A DNA stretch of 64,000 nucleotides from Chaetoceros tenuissimus (Eukaryota > Bacillariophyta > Thalassiosirophyceae > Chaetocerotales > Chaetocerotaceae), in NCBI GenBank assembly GCA_021927905.1, contig BLLK01000074.1, positions 1 through 64,000 of the forward strand. The letters are read 5' to 3'. Shown here one piece after another: positions 51,691-62,121 of this stretch (the stretch's first letter is position 1; each line of letters opens with the position of its first letter). The notes under the pieces are model-generated. The model saw only the letters and a list, made by a program, of their open reading frames with translations, was not told the origin of the DNA and did no database searches. A program made the translations under genes and the position numbers.

Positions 51691-52243
51691 CATTTAGGCT
51701 GCAGTAGAATAAAGTATTAGGTCATAGACAAGGTAGATACATATAAAGGCAATGAATGATATTTGTTGTATAAAAATTGGATACAACTGTCAGAGAGCTT
51801 TGCAAAGTTTCCTGTATTATACTTCTAAGGCGACTGCTACCCATAGTGTTACCATTAAACTTTCTCATTTTCGCTAAAGAAAGGTTTGTGATCGGAGAAA
51901 GATCTAGATAGAAAGAAAGGCTGCAGAAAAAAAAGAAAGCCAATGACATCAGCTAAACTCGCTTTCGCTTCAATCAAAAAGGGGATCCTACTTTTATCCT
52001 TCCTACGAGTACACCTTAGGCATCTTGCATCTTCTTCATTCGTCGCTCGTCGCTGTTCACATTGTTTTGTAATTTGTACTGTGTAAAACTGCAACTCCAT
52101 CAAGGTACTGAACCCATTACTTGAACTAAACAGAACAAAATAGAGCTTCTAAAAAGTGAAGTAACACTGTATTTTCTGCCAGGGATTTCCTTTAGTCTGA
52201 CGTGAAAACACAAAGTCAAAATTGAATCCGTCATACACAAATC
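51691..52243. other. Intergenic, upstream of RabGGTase beta
   Basis: 553 nt. TGACGT (52198-52203) is 41 nt before the next ATG. No gene supported. Confidence 0.35.
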
Positions 52244-53398
52244 ATGTCAAAATTTCATCACAATCTTCATGTCCAATACATTCAGAATCTAGCCAAAAAG
52301 ATTGACAATCCATCTTCATATGAAGGAGCAGTCACTGAGCATTTACGAATGAGTGGAATCTACTGGAGTCTCACAGCATTATCCATCCTTGTACCTCTAG
52401 AGAAAGTAGATGAAAGAATGAATCTCTGTTCCAAAGCAGATGCATCCGATGATACTCCGACAATTGTAGATTTTGTATTTGAATGCTTTGATGCAAAGTC
52501 TGGTGGTTTCGGAGGGAATAAATTGCAAGATGGTCATATATTATATACACTTTCTGCGATTCAGATATTAGCTCTTGCAAATGCTCTTGATGATGAACGT
52601 ATGGTGGAGATTAAACCTAGAGTGATTGCGTTTATTCAATCATTGCAGTTGGACGATGGAAGCTTTATGGGCGATGAATGGGGAGAAATTGATACTCGAT
52701 TTAGCTACTGTGCTTTGTCAGCTCTATCGATATTGGGAGAATTACACGGTAAAGATACGATTGACATTGATAAAGCTGCAGAATATATTGCATCATGTCA
52801 GAATTTTGATGGAGGTTTTGGATCTCAACCTGGTGCCGAGTCACATGCTGGACAGATTTTCACTTGCATCGGTGCACTTTCCATAGCGTGCCGACTTGAT
52901 TTATTGAAAGATGAAGAGCTTTTGTGTTGGTGGTTAGCAGAAAGACAATGTGATTCTGGTGGGTTGAATGGAAGGCCAGAGAAGCAGTCAGATGTATGTT
53001 ACAGTTGGTGGATCTTATCATGTCTTTGCATTCTTGGTAAAGTCAACTGGATTCGTGGAGATAAATTGGCCAATTTCATTCTCAAGTGTCAAGATGATGA
53101 AGACGGAGGTATTGCCGATAGACCAGGTGATATGGTTGACGTATTCCATACCTTTTTTGGAATTGCAGGATTGAGTTTGATTGGAGTCTTACATGAAAAA
53201 GACGGAGTGGTTCAAATTGAAGAATCAGATGGCGGAGACGACAGAAAGAATAGCTATAGGAAAATTGATCCAGTGTATGCCCTTCCGTGTGATGTAGTGC
53301 AGAAGCTTGGGTTGAAAGGTCAAGTTGCTCTACCTAAAGATGCACCAGTAGATGAACGATTGAAAGACTATGATGTGCACCAATGGAATAGTGAATAA
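52244..53398 (+). CDS. RABGGTB: Rab geranylgeranyltransferase beta subunit
   Basis: Intronless, 384 aa. The catalytic beta subunit adds geranylgeranyl groups to Rab GTPases with REP and the alpha subunit. Prenyltransferase repeats are plain: FDAKSGGFGGNKLQDGHILY, FDGGFGSQPGAESHAGQIFT, CDSGGLNGRPEKQSDVCYSW, EDGGIADRPGDMVDVFHTFF. Zn2+ ligands are D and C in SDVCYSWW and H in DVFHTFFG, as in the family. The alternatives, FTase beta or GGTase-I beta, fit less well because of the opening HVQYIQNL and RMSGIYW blocks typical of RabGGTB. An acidic insertion (ESDGGDDRKNS) sits before the terminal PVYALP motif. Confidence 0.95.
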   Translation: MSKFHHNLHVQYIQNLAKKIDNPSSYEGAVTEHLRMSGIYWSLTALSILVPLEKVDERMNLCSKADASDDTPTIVDFVFECFDAKSGGFGGNKLQDGHILYTLSAIQILALANALDDERMVEIKPRVIAFIQSLQLDDGSFMGDEWGEIDTRFSYCALSALSILGELHGKDTIDIDKAAEYIASCQNFDGGFGSQPGAESHAGQIFTCIGALSIACRLDLLKDEELLCWWLAERQCDSGGLNGRPEKQSDVCYSWWILSCLCILGKVNWIRGDKLANFILKCQDDEDGGIADRPGDMVDVFHTFFGIAGLSLIGVLHEKDGVVQIEESDGGDDRKNSYRKIDPVYALPCDVVQKLGLKGQVALPKDAPVDERLKDYDVHQWNSE

Positions 53399-53576
53399 AA
53401 TACTTAACGTAGCTAATTAGTTTAAGATTCAGATCCTAGTTTGAAATACATGTTTTCATAGTGATCGTTATTTGAAGGCTTGTCTATATAAAATCATTTT
53501 CGAAAAGATATTTTTATAGCTCCGATATTCCGATATTCCAATCCTGGTCATTCTACAAATAGAAATAGCAACCCCA

Positions 53577-53968
53577 CTATTTCTTCTTTTGTGCAGAGAT
53601 ATACAAAACATTATTTCCTCTTATGAAGCAATCTCCATATTTTGCCTTCAATTGTCCATCTACATATTCCTCAGTCTGTTCCATTGCAATATTCATGTAT
53701 CCATCTAGACAAGCCAATACCCCCTTGTAATCTGTTCCACCATTGAGCTTTACACTGACTGGTCTCCCTAACACTTTTTTCAGAAAGTCAGATGGTGATC
53801 TCTTTTGAGTTGTGGTCTAATTGTAAAGGGAAGAAATTATATGTAAGTATTTACAAAGTATGAAAAAGAAGTGCAGATCGTTTTCTCATAGGGCGAGGTA
53901 CGACGAGGTATTGAAATTCCGCCAAGAAAACTCACCGCTTCGCTTGTTGCCTCTTTGCTCTCTTCCAT
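53577..53968 (-). CDS. LSM6: U6 snRNA-associated Sm-like protein LSm6
   Basis: Exons 53968..53936 and 53816..53577 (119-nt intron, phase 0), 90 aa. Exon 1 encodes MEESKEATSEA; exon 2 begins TTQKRSPSDFLKKVLGRPVS. Sm1 motif KLNGGTDYKGVLACLDGYMN and Sm2 motif FIRGNNVLYIS identify LSm6, part of the LSm1-7 and LSm2-8 rings in mRNA decay and U6 binding. Without the first exon the start would be a false Met at LGRPVS. Confidence 0.93.
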
Positions 53969-54416
53969 ATTTTCTTATTGTGCAATATTATTTGAATTTA
54001 CTAATAGAAACTAGTGAAGCTGGATGGATAATTAGATACAACAGTGTAAGAGTACCGATAAGGTAAGGCAAACATGGAACTGACTGAAAACCTATTGCTA
54101 TTTTTTTTGGCCAATGTCGTCGTCGAGTGAAATATTACCATGGCATTGGACCTAGCTATCAAATTCAAAGCTCTGACATCATAAAATAGAGAACCCTTTT
54201 CAGGCCATCACCGCCGAAAATTCACCATCGAGCTAACAAGGCAGGCTTCTTTCAACTCTCCGGCACTTCAATCTCGCATCACGCTTTAAATTTTGATCTT
54301 AAAAAAGGTTCCGGATCTATCACAATTCATCCAACTGTCTCACTCTTTCATAGAGTAAAGCATAGTCTCTCCCTTGGTACTCTACATATTCTATCCACTA
54401 TCCTGCTATTCTCACC
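53969..54416. promoter_or_regulatory. Divergent intergenic region, LSM6 / RING gene
   Basis: 448 nt, no gene supported. Confidence 0.3.
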
Positions 54417-55104
54417 ATGACTAGATTGAAGACTGCAAAGGAAGCCACTAGAAGCAGAGAAGATTCCGACTTTACAGTTCTCTATTTCATTCTCCTCACT
54501 CTTCTATGTGTCTTTCTCTTTATTGGATTTTACTGGCTCAAGCAACGCTGGAATAGAAGATTCGAGCGTCAACTACAAGCTCGTATTCGCCATGTCAAAA
54601 CTGCAGAATTTGAAAAGAAGAAGAAGGATATAGACGATAAAATTTTGAAAAAGGTGAGAATCTTCATGGGTGCATTTTCTCATGTCTCACTTTGCTGTAG
54701 CTTTCTCACTATCTTTGGAATTATAGAAAATTGTGGATACACACAAGACTGTAAATGCAACTTTGAATGATTGCAGTCAGAGCCAGGAAGAAGATGAAGA
54801 TCTTGAATGCATTCCTTTGCAAAATCTTGATACTAAGGAATGCATCATTTGCTTTCAAGATTTTATGCATGGTGATGTTTTGTCCATTTCGACCAATGCC
54901 AAGTGCCCACATGTATATCATGCGGAATGCATTACCATGTGGATTATTTCTGCAAAGGATGGGCAGAATGGTTGCCCTACTTGTCGAAGACACTATCTTG
55001 AACATTCGGAATGTAGTGAAGTTACCATGAGAACTTCGAGAATGGATAGTAGAGAAAGCATCGGTGCTGTTAGTGCTAGTGAAGAGGTTATGGCAGAAGT
55101 ATAG
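54417..55104 (+). CDS. Membrane-anchored RING-H2 ubiquitin ligase
   Basis: Exons 54417..54653 and 54727..55104 (73-nt intron, phase 0), 204 aa. One helix near the N-terminus (VLYFILLTLLCVFLFIGFYW) is followed by a basic coiled segment. The RING-H2 finger is CIICFQDF ... CPHVYHAEC ... CPTCRRH (Cys-Cys-Cys-His-His-Cys-Cys-Cys spacing). The tail is Ser/Glu-rich. It is probably an E3 ligase on an endomembrane; substrate unknown. Confidence 0.87.
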
Positions 55105-55293
55105 AGTGCGCATTGCATTCTTGCCTTTGCAAATAAATGTATTTTGTATTGCTATATATAAGTGTTGAATAGATGTTGCTACTGTCAATATATACATACG
55201 TAAGATAAGAGTAGTAATTGTAAATCAAAAAGTACTCTGTATTACTTTACTAATACCAAATGCAAGTTAAAGTATTGTTGTTATTCTTGATAT

Positions 55294-57111
55294 TTAAACA
55301 TCCATGGTTTCAATACGAGACGGTTCGTTGTCTTCGACATCTATCTTGTTTCTATCTTTCTCTTCGTCGTCCTCATGACTTTCGTCTTCAATCATATGTT
55401 CTTCTGGTGAAGAAGGAGAAATTGAAACATTTCCTAATAATTGATCTTCAATGATAGAATCTTGAGGTACAGAAGGAGAAATAGTTGATACAGTTTTTAA
55501 CTCTTCCTCTTGAAGTGGCTCTTCTGCTGACATTCTTTCGCTTTTCTTTTTGATAGTTTTCACGCCAGAGGCCTTTAAAGATCGCCAGTCAGATGATGAT
55601 GGTCCATGATCAGACCTTGACATGAAATTAAGAGATGATCGCCGATTATTTGAGGACTGCATTGATGATGCTCGTAAGTATGATGAACTCTTCGACCTGA
55701 GTGTCCTGTATTCCAAAGATATCGGTGGATTTTCATCATCATTTGCAAGTTCTGTATTCTCTGAAGCACATGGTAGGACAGCTTTCCGAACGTCTTGTTT
55801 TGTCATGGCAACAGAAAATGTAGCAATGGCTTGGAACGAAACGAGATATATGATAAAGTATCTAATCTGTGTACTAGGATTTTTGGAGAGTTCGTCAATG
55901 AGGTACAAGATTAAAACAGGTACCCAAACGCACCAAAATGAGGCAATGACTCGAAAGAAAAATATTGCCATGACTCTTTTATGATTATTCAATTGCAGTA
56001 ATTTCTCACAGTGTACTCTGAAGGATATGTAAGAAAGATATATGAATGCGCTCCCAATAGTAAAATATATAAGATACTCGTCCATCCCGAACAAGTTTAG
56101 GAGTCTAGCTGCTTCAATTCCTCTAACAATTCCCCAACTTATTGTTATCGTGTAGATAATACCTATTTCCTTCATTACTGATTTGACTTTTGGTGCAATA
56201 ATTCGACGACACTGCTTTGTTGCCTTTAGAATTTCGAACATACGATAAGCAATAATCAAATTGAGCCAGATGTTGGCATGAAAGTAAAATTCGAAAACTG
56301 GCATTTCTAGAACCCTTGGGTAAGGAATTCCTGAAAGTCCACAGATTGTCTCCAATAGTTGTGATAGATCAACCAAGAGGTCAGGGATCATTAGACCAAC
56401 CAAGTAAATATTTTGAGCTTTTCCCCTTGTGTTTTGATTTCGGAGAATGCCTACGCATAGTGCCAAGGCGCATATAACTGCCAATGCAGATATAAGGATA
56501 CGAAAGCTATCGTTGTCATAGAATCTATACTTTCCACTACCATCATCTTTATTGCAGCATGTGAAGTGCCGAAGCCTATAGTCTGATAAATCATCGAACT
56601 TTACGTTGAAATTTGTTCTTCTAGGATATGGATATCCTTCATCACCTTCACAAATAATCAGCTCACTGAAATCTTCTTCTAAACAATCCTTATTTCTCGG
56701 ACTTGCGCAAAATGAGTCACTGCATGTAGGTGGCTCTTCATTATTTGGGCAACAGGCATAGTAGATAAAAATAGTACCCTCCACAGTTTGATTGACATAA
56801 GAGCCTGTGATTGGATCTTCTATCGGATGGCCTTCATAGCCTTCGGCACACCATGATGGAAATGAATTGCCTATTAGTTCATCTAGAGATGTATTTGTCA
56901 AATTGGCCCAGCAGAAACTTTCATCCTTGTCGGCTATCAATATACTTTCATCATCAAGAATATTTGAAATACACTTGCGAGAGTCGCAAATATCTTTTCC
57001 AAGAATAGATGTTGCAGCAGCAAGTTTCTGAGGAAAAAGAGCAGACGTATCACTGTAGTCCGTCGCCGAGATCGTTAAAAACTGAGATAAAAGTATTATT
57101 GTAACAAACAT
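55294..57111 (-). CDS. Seven-helix receptor-like protein with Cys-rich ectodomain
   Basis: Intronless, 605 aa. Signal peptide VTIILLSQFLTISATD. Ectodomain of about 200 residues with repeated Cys pairs (ACCPNNEEPPTCSDSFC, TCCNKDD), several N-x-S/T sites (NLTNTS, NQT). Seven helices follow: ILISALAVICALALCVGIL, IYLVGLMIPDLLVDLSQLL, FHANIWLNLIIAYRMFEIL, IGIIYTITISWGIVRGIEA, LIYFTIGSAFIYLSYISF, VMAIFFFRVIASFWCVWVPV, YFIIYLVSFQAIATFSVAM. The cytoplasmic tail of about 160 residues is Ser- and acid-rich with an internal repeat (TISPSVPQDSIIEDQ / SISPSSPEEHMIEDE). A secretin- or cAMP-receptor-like fold is possible; ligand unknown. It differs from the receptor-like protein at 27-28.6 kb. Confidence 0.82.
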   Translation of the reverse strand: MFVTIILLSQFLTISATDYSDTSALFPQKLAAATSILGKDICDSRKCISNILDDESILIADKDESFCWANLTNTSLDELIGNSFPSWCAEGYEGHPIEDPITGSYVNQTVEGTIFIYYACCPNNEEPPTCSDSFCASPRNKDCLEEDFSELIICEGDEGYPYPRRTNFNVKFDDLSDYRLRHFTCCNKDDGSGKYRFYDNDSFRILISALAVICALALCVGILRNQNTRGKAQNIYLVGLMIPDLLVDLSQLLETICGLSGIPYPRVLEMPVFEFYFHANIWLNLIIAYRMFEILKATKQCRRIIAPKVKSVMKEIGIIYTITISWGIVRGIEAARLLNLFGMDEYLIYFTIGSAFIYLSYISFRVHCEKLLQLNNHKRVMAIFFFRVIASFWCVWVPVLILYLIDELSKNPSTQIRYFIIYLVSFQAIATFSVAMTKQDVRKAVLPCASENTELANDDENPPISLEYRTLRSKSSSYLRASSMQSSNNRRSSLNFMSRSDHGPSSSDWRSLKASGVKTIKKKSERMSAEEPLQEEELKTVSTISPSVPQDSIIEDQLLGNVSISPSSPEEHMIEDESHEDDEEKDRNKIDVEDNEPSRIETMDV

Positions 57112-57758
57112 TTTTGCTTGAGTTTGCTATAGAATCATTCATATATCAAGTGTTGACATAGAATCTTCTATTCTAATTATTTCATAAATTATTCGATGGT
57201 GATGTGGTGTGATATTCTGTTCTCTGCTTTCTGCTTTCTGCTGATGTCTAATGTCTAGATGTTCCTTTTTAGCAGAGTTCAGCAGGTTCTCACGTTTCTT
57301 ACACGTGAGAGGTTGTGGTCAGCTTTGAGAATATGACATTTCGACATTTCTCTCACGGGAACCTATATGACGTCATCGACTTGTTCAAGCTGGCGTGAGA
57401 AAAAGTGCATATTTGAAAATTGAAAAGGAGTACAGGCTGTACCTAATTTTTGGACCACTTATTTTGAGACAGATAAAATGCAGAGATTTCATGTGATTAT
57501 ATTTTAATATACGTTGATGGTTTGTTCTCCCTAAGCTCCATGCATATCTGGAAAGTTGGTCTCATCTAGAGTGAACAGATTTCCTTCATTTTTTTACAAT
57601 AGGCTTGAACTTCAGGGAAAAGTGTTTATACATATCAAACCCAATCTCAAGACTCAGAGACTTATAAAAACATATATGCAGCAGTTCCTAGCAATGCCAT
57701 TGTTGCAGATACTCCAACTTTTGCAAAAGATGATGACGACATGAAACGCAGCACTGGA
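57112..57758. promoter_or_regulatory. Upstream region of receptor gene with CRE palindrome
   Basis: TGACGTCA (57368-57375), a full CRE palindrome, is 257 nt upstream of the receptor start. A TTTCTGC / GATGTCTAAT tandem stretch lies at 57228-57257. No gene supported. Confidence 0.5.
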
Positions 57759-58095
57759 TCATAACTGATCTATTTTTCTCTTTGGAAGCAGAACGTGAAG
57801 AAAGTCTTTCCAATTTTTTTTTGGGATTTTAGGAAATCCTTTAGGCATTTCTACGATATTTTCACCTGCAACTGAAAACCCATTAGTGAGCTCCAGTGTT
57901 GCAGATTCAGATATGGCATACGAATCTTCCTCGCCATCTCCAATAGCTTCCACATCACTCCCATCACTATCAGTTTCCTTTATTTCACCAGTCGAATTTT
58001 GTCCATACTTCTTGCTGCCAGGGATACGTTCAACAAATTGCTTAATGAAGTAAAATTTTGGTGAGTTCCTCCATGCATGAGGCAAAGATCTTCCC
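57759..58095 (-). CDS. Hypothetical protein, 3' exon
   Basis: Reads (R)GRSLPHAWRNSPKFYF, an acidic middle (ETDSDGSDVEAIGDGEED), then LPKRKIDQL. A splice acceptor ATCGTAG precedes it at 58096-58097, so 58095 is the exon start and 5' exon(s) lie upstream. A candidate first exon opens at about 58286 (MLSSPTYGSSWTRK), splicing from GTATTATC. Family unknown. Confidence 0.4.
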
Positions 58096-58361
58096 CTACG
58101 ATTACAGTGATATGATTATTGGGGTAAAATAAAATAATTACAATATTTCCGACTAGTCTAGTAAAATTACTGATTGGTATTCTCTTTCACAAATGAACCT
58201 AAAACGATACAAATCAAACGAATGAAGTACACCTTCAAGATAATACTTCCTCGTCCAACTACTCCCGTACGTAGGTGAAGATAACATCCAGAACCTAAAA
58301 AGGGGCATTCTTCATGGAATCGCCCAAGAGATTGCCTTTTTCAATCATGCAAAAAATCCAA

Positions 58362-59195
58362 TTACCCAGCATGATGAACAACACTACCAGAGTTTCCATA
58401 AAAGAGAGATACATTGGTAGGCTCATGGTCCATATCCATGTAGACATCTTGATCCAGATCCACCTCTTGCCAAACCTGTTCAAGCGAATCAAGTTCTTCC
58501 TCCGCCAAAGCCTCATTGTTTTGATTCTGAACAAGACGACGCAAGTATTGAGCTCTAGATGCATATTCTTGATTTTGCATCTGTTGCGCTTTACACTTGA
58601 TACTCGTTTCCTGTAAAGAATCCACCAGAGATGAAATACTCTTGCAAACCTCGATAAACTTGGTCTTTTCATCTTGATTCAAGGCTATGGTCAATGATTC
58701 ATTGGTCAATTGTTCCAATTTCAATTGAACATGTTGACGAATGACGAGAGCGGTATCGGCATCAATTTTGGAAACAAGAGTTGAATCTTGAAATTTCTCC
58801 AAGGCATCCATCATGTCTTTATTGACTAGATCCATTTCATGCACATACTGCTTCTTGAGTTCCATTTCCTTTTGTTTCAAAGCGTCTAATTCCCGACTCG
58901 ATAAGGTGAGTTGTTGATAATCGTTTTGAAGGTTGGTATTGAGTTGTTGGGCTTGTTGTTGGAGCATGGTGCGTTTCTTTTCTTGTACGCCTGAATTGGA
59001 TGATGCGACTCTGATTCGTTCGGATAGATGCTGCATGGAGGATCGGATGCGGTTGCATTTTTGAGTTTCGGTGAGGCGGTCGGCGTTGGCTTGACGGATC
59101 TGTGCTTCGAGTTGTGTCTTTTGATCCGCGAGAGATTGGAATTGAGATTGAACCGAATTCGGATTGATGACTTTTGTAGAGTTGGAAGAGGACAT
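58362..59195 (-). CDS. Coiled-coil protein, Gln-rich
   Basis: Intronless, 277 aa. Almost entirely predicted coiled coil with Gln/Leu heptads (SLADQKTQLEAQIRQANADR; LQQQAQQLNTNLQNDYQQLT; ELDALKQKEMELKKQYVHEM). The C-terminus is acidic and ends YGNSGSVVHHAG. No membrane or signal segment. It could be a tethering or cytoskeletal factor; family not recognised. Confidence 0.65.
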   Translation of the reverse strand: MSSSNSTKVINPNSVQSQFQSLADQKTQLEAQIRQANADRLTETQKCNRIRSSMQHLSERIRVASSNSGVQEKKRTMLQQQAQQLNTNLQNDYQQLTLSSRELDALKQKEMELKKQYVHEMDLVNKDMMDALEKFQDSTLVSKIDADTALVIRQHVQLKLEQLTNESLTIALNQDEKTKFIEVCKSISSLVDSLQETSIKCKAQQMQNQEYASRAQYLRRLVQNQNNEALAEEELDSLEQVWQEVDLDQDVYMDMDHEPTNVSLFYGNSGSVVHHAG

Positions 59196-59527
59196 GATGC
59201 TCGTTGTTCTTTGATATGTAAGGTAGCTAATGAGTGAGTTTGTATTGTAGAGGCTTTGTAGTTTGTTAGTTAGTTGTTCGTTGTTCTATTTGAATTGAAC
59301 TAGATCATCATAGATGATGTGTAGCGTGTAGCCGTAGTAGAGTGCCATCGTCGTTGCGTTCGATTTTGAGTTGGCCAGGTGTCGGCCCCTTTTTTGCTTC
59401 TACTGTCAATTGAGGCTTTTCTAGAGTCAATTAGATGGGTTATGAGCTCCTTTCTCTCTTTCTTCTTCTTGCCTTGTCGTCACAAAGCTTTCTCATTTCA
59501 TCACAATAACTCCTAATTCATTTCGTA
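59196..59527. promoter_or_regulatory. Divergent promoter region
   Basis: 332 nt, TAG/TTAGT-rich; no gene seen. Confidence 0.3.
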
Positions 59528-60157
59528 ATGAAGAGAATCATTGCGTTGCATTTACATCAACGTAGACATATCTATACAAATATTCAAAAGAGAATCATCA
59601 AAACAATGAGTGGAATCAACCAAGATGGAACTTTGAAAAAAATTGATAAGCCAAAGGCTACAACAGAAGCAGCAATCGCAGCATCCACAGGAGACTTGCA
59701 ATCTCTACAAACTGTAAAACATACATTTTCAATGAGAGATGAATCTGGAAACATTCCACTCATTTGGGCTGCAGATCAAGGGCAAGATCAAGCGTTGGAA
59801 TATATCCTTGAAAACATGCCAGAAGAAGATGAAATGAAACAAGATACTGGAATCAATGTAAAAGGATATCTTGGAAATACTGCACTTGGCAGAGCTGCGA
59901 GAGGAGGTCATACAAAGTGTTGTCAATTGTTATTGAATAGAAAGGATATTAATCCAAATATATGCAATGAAAAAATGCAATATCCTTTACATTTTGCTGC
60001 GTTCAAGAAACATCCAGAGACTGTAAAAATCATGCTTGACAGTGGGAAATGTAGTACTCTTGTCAAGGATCGAAAAGGGAGAACGCCAGCTGAAGATACT
60101 AGTGTAGAAGAAATCAAGGAAATGATTCTTGCGTATCGTGAAAAGACTGGAATGTAA
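59528..60157 (+). CDS. Ankyrin-repeat protein
   Basis: Open from ATG 59528 (209 aa) with a basic N-terminus (MKRIIALHLHQRRHIYTNIQ) that could be a mitochondrial presequence, or from ATG 59606 (183 aa, MSGINQDGTLKK). Three or four ankyrin repeats: TEAAIAASTGDLQSLQTVKH, SGNIPLIWAADQGQDQALEY, GNTALGRAARGGHTKCCQLL, QYPLHFAAFKKHPETVKIML. Short, soluble protein-binding scaffold; partner unknown. Confidence 0.75.
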   Translation: MKRIIALHLHQRRHIYTNIQKRIIKTMSGINQDGTLKKIDKPKATTEAAIAASTGDLQSLQTVKHTFSMRDESGNIPLIWAADQGQDQALEYILENMPEEDEMKQDTGINVKGYLGNTALGRAARGGHTKCCQLLLNRKDINPNICNEKMQYPLHFAAFKKHPETVKIMLDSGKCSTLVKDRKGRTPAEDTSVEEIKEMILAYREKTGM

Positions 60158-60212
60158 AGTAATGTGGTTCTTGTTTTGATTGATAGCTATAGCATTTTAT
60201 TTAGTTGGTGCA

Positions 60213-61445
60213 TTACCTTTCATTTTGTCGTGAGCGAAAAAGATTAAAGCGATGATACCATCTTTTTGTGTTGTCCTTGATTTGTGTATTATCGACATCT
60301 ATCGTGGGAATATCGCTCACTTCACTCACTTCTTGAACAACAATGGCATCAGGTTTGGAGTTGTCAGAGATCATCTTAACTTCTGGTACTTCCTCCATTG
60401 TATTCATTTCATGAGTATCATTTTTCACTTGTTCATCATTCGCACTGTTTCCCATCAAAGTCTCTTGTATCTGTACCAAGGCATCTTTTGCAGTGTCAAT
60501 GATTGCATCTTTTCTTCGTTCTAGCTGAGATGAAAAGAAGTCCTGAATTGAATCTGCAGTGACTGTTCTTACTTCAACTTTATTCTCTGATACATCTTCA
60601 GTCACTGGTGTTACATTTTCATTGCTATCTTGTCCAACACGAGTATTCACTATCATATCATCATGCTGCACACTCAAATCGCCTTTCAATTCTTTGATTT
60701 GCTGTTCAAGCGAATTAATCTTGTCCAACAGTTGCGCATAGGACTTTGGATCCGATATTTGATGTTTCTTACTTTCTACATCTATTTTTGTTGGTGTGAT
60801 CGAACTGCTTTCTTCTTCAACTAACCTCGTTTCATTTGTGTCGGATATATCACTTTCATCTTGAACCGCATTCTTGAATCCGAATAATGCTGCTGCAGCA
60901 TCCAATACATTTTTCAACTTTGTAGTTTCCCATGAAGAGTCATCTATCGGCTGTACTACACCATCAGATCCATTTCCCATATTTCGAGACTGGACACCAG
61001 ATTGTACCCCACCATTTTGAACTAACTGCTGCTGTTTATAAAACTCAATCATATCATCTTGTTTATACATACAAACCAATTGAATCAAAAGAGCAGGCGC
61101 ACAAGCAATTGCAATATTGACACACCACCATTTGGCATCCATCACCACTGGTTCCCTTTTTCGCGCGGATAATTCTCCCTGTTTCATAAAATCTGGTAAT
61201 ACAGCTTCTTGTACATCTTTCTGAAAGTCTTTTATTTTTCCAATCATTTTCTTTTGGAATGCTGGTGACTGTACTACTTTTGTAATGGGCGGCAGTGGCT
61301 TTTTGGAAACGTTCATGTTTTGCTTCTGGAGTTGATTACGAATACGAGATAGATCTTGATTTATATTCTGTTTCCTTGGGTTTCCTTTTCGTCTTTTTGC
61401 TTTGGAAGATAGCCTTCGTATTTGACGACTTGTGCAATTATTCAT
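60213..61445 (-). CDS. Single-pass protein, basic N-terminus and acidic tail
   Basis: Intronless, 410 aa. Residues 1-100 are highly basic, with no signal peptide (MNNCTSRQIRRLSSKAKRRK), perhaps a mitochondrial or plastid presequence. One helix (KWWCVNIAIACAPALLIQLV) at about 105-125, then a Gln/Gly-rich stretch and a mainly acidic, helical region with one coiled segment (LLDKINSLEQQIKELKGDL). Family unknown. Confidence 0.6.
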   Translation of the reverse strand: MNNCTSRQIRRLSSKAKRRKGNPRKQNINQDLSRIRNQLQKQNMNVSKKPLPPITKVVQSPAFQKKMIGKIKDFQKDVQEAVLPDFMKQGELSARKREPVVMDAKWWCVNIAIACAPALLIQLVCMYKQDDMIEFYKQQQLVQNGGVQSGVQSRNMGNGSDGVVQPIDDSSWETTKLKNVLDAAAALFGFKNAVQDESDISDTNETRLVEEESSSITPTKIDVESKKHQISDPKSYAQLLDKINSLEQQIKELKGDLSVQHDDMIVNTRVGQDSNENVTPVTEDVSENKVEVRTVTADSIQDFFSSQLERRKDAIIDTAKDALVQIQETLMGNSANDEQVKNDTHEMNTMEEVPEVKMISDNSKPDAIVVQEVSEVSDIPTIDVDNTQIKDNTKRWYHRFNLFRSRQNER

Positions 61446-62121
61446 TTTATTGCTTGAGAAATATATGTCCGAGCTCGAATAAAGAATGAGAGTTGCTGTC
61501 TAGACACAGTTGTTGAAAAAAGAATATCTAGGTCAAATCCTAAAAAGATTAGCCAATCTGTTCAATGTACACGAACAGCAGTTCCTCTTTTTGTAATTTT
61601 CATGCACAACAGCCTATGCATGAGTATTATAATTGGAAACATGGAATATGAAGAAGAATATAATCATAATTTTTTGTGGTTGGCGAAAAGAGGCAAAGGC
61701 AAGAGGCAACAGGTACACAACGGTTAAATATGAGGCAAAAAGGAGCGTCATTGTGTGTTCAGCATTTTGGTCTTGTTGGAGAGCAAATTCCTATGTGAAA
61801 GACTCGGGATTGATGTGTACAAGACAGAAATACGTCAGCATTTCGGAGTAGAATAAACAAAAAATGAGAAAGCACCCAATTTCAATTGCGATGTATGTGC
61901 ATAGGTGATGAGAGCAAAAGTGATGAATTGATATTTTTAAAATAGAGCGTTCTGCATTTGTTATTGTCACGCTTACATCAAAGAACAATTTAATAAGCAG
62001 ATCAATTAAGAGCGATAAGAAAAAGGAACGGCAGCAACTATCATCATTATTTCCTTCTCTCCAGCAGTAGCCTATTTCGTCGTCGTTGAAGCAGAAGCAT
62101 AACTCATTCATAGTCGCCATC
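61446..62121. other. Intergenic region
   Basis: 676 nt. No convincing gene. It separates the single-pass gene from the next secretory gene. Confidence 0.3.
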
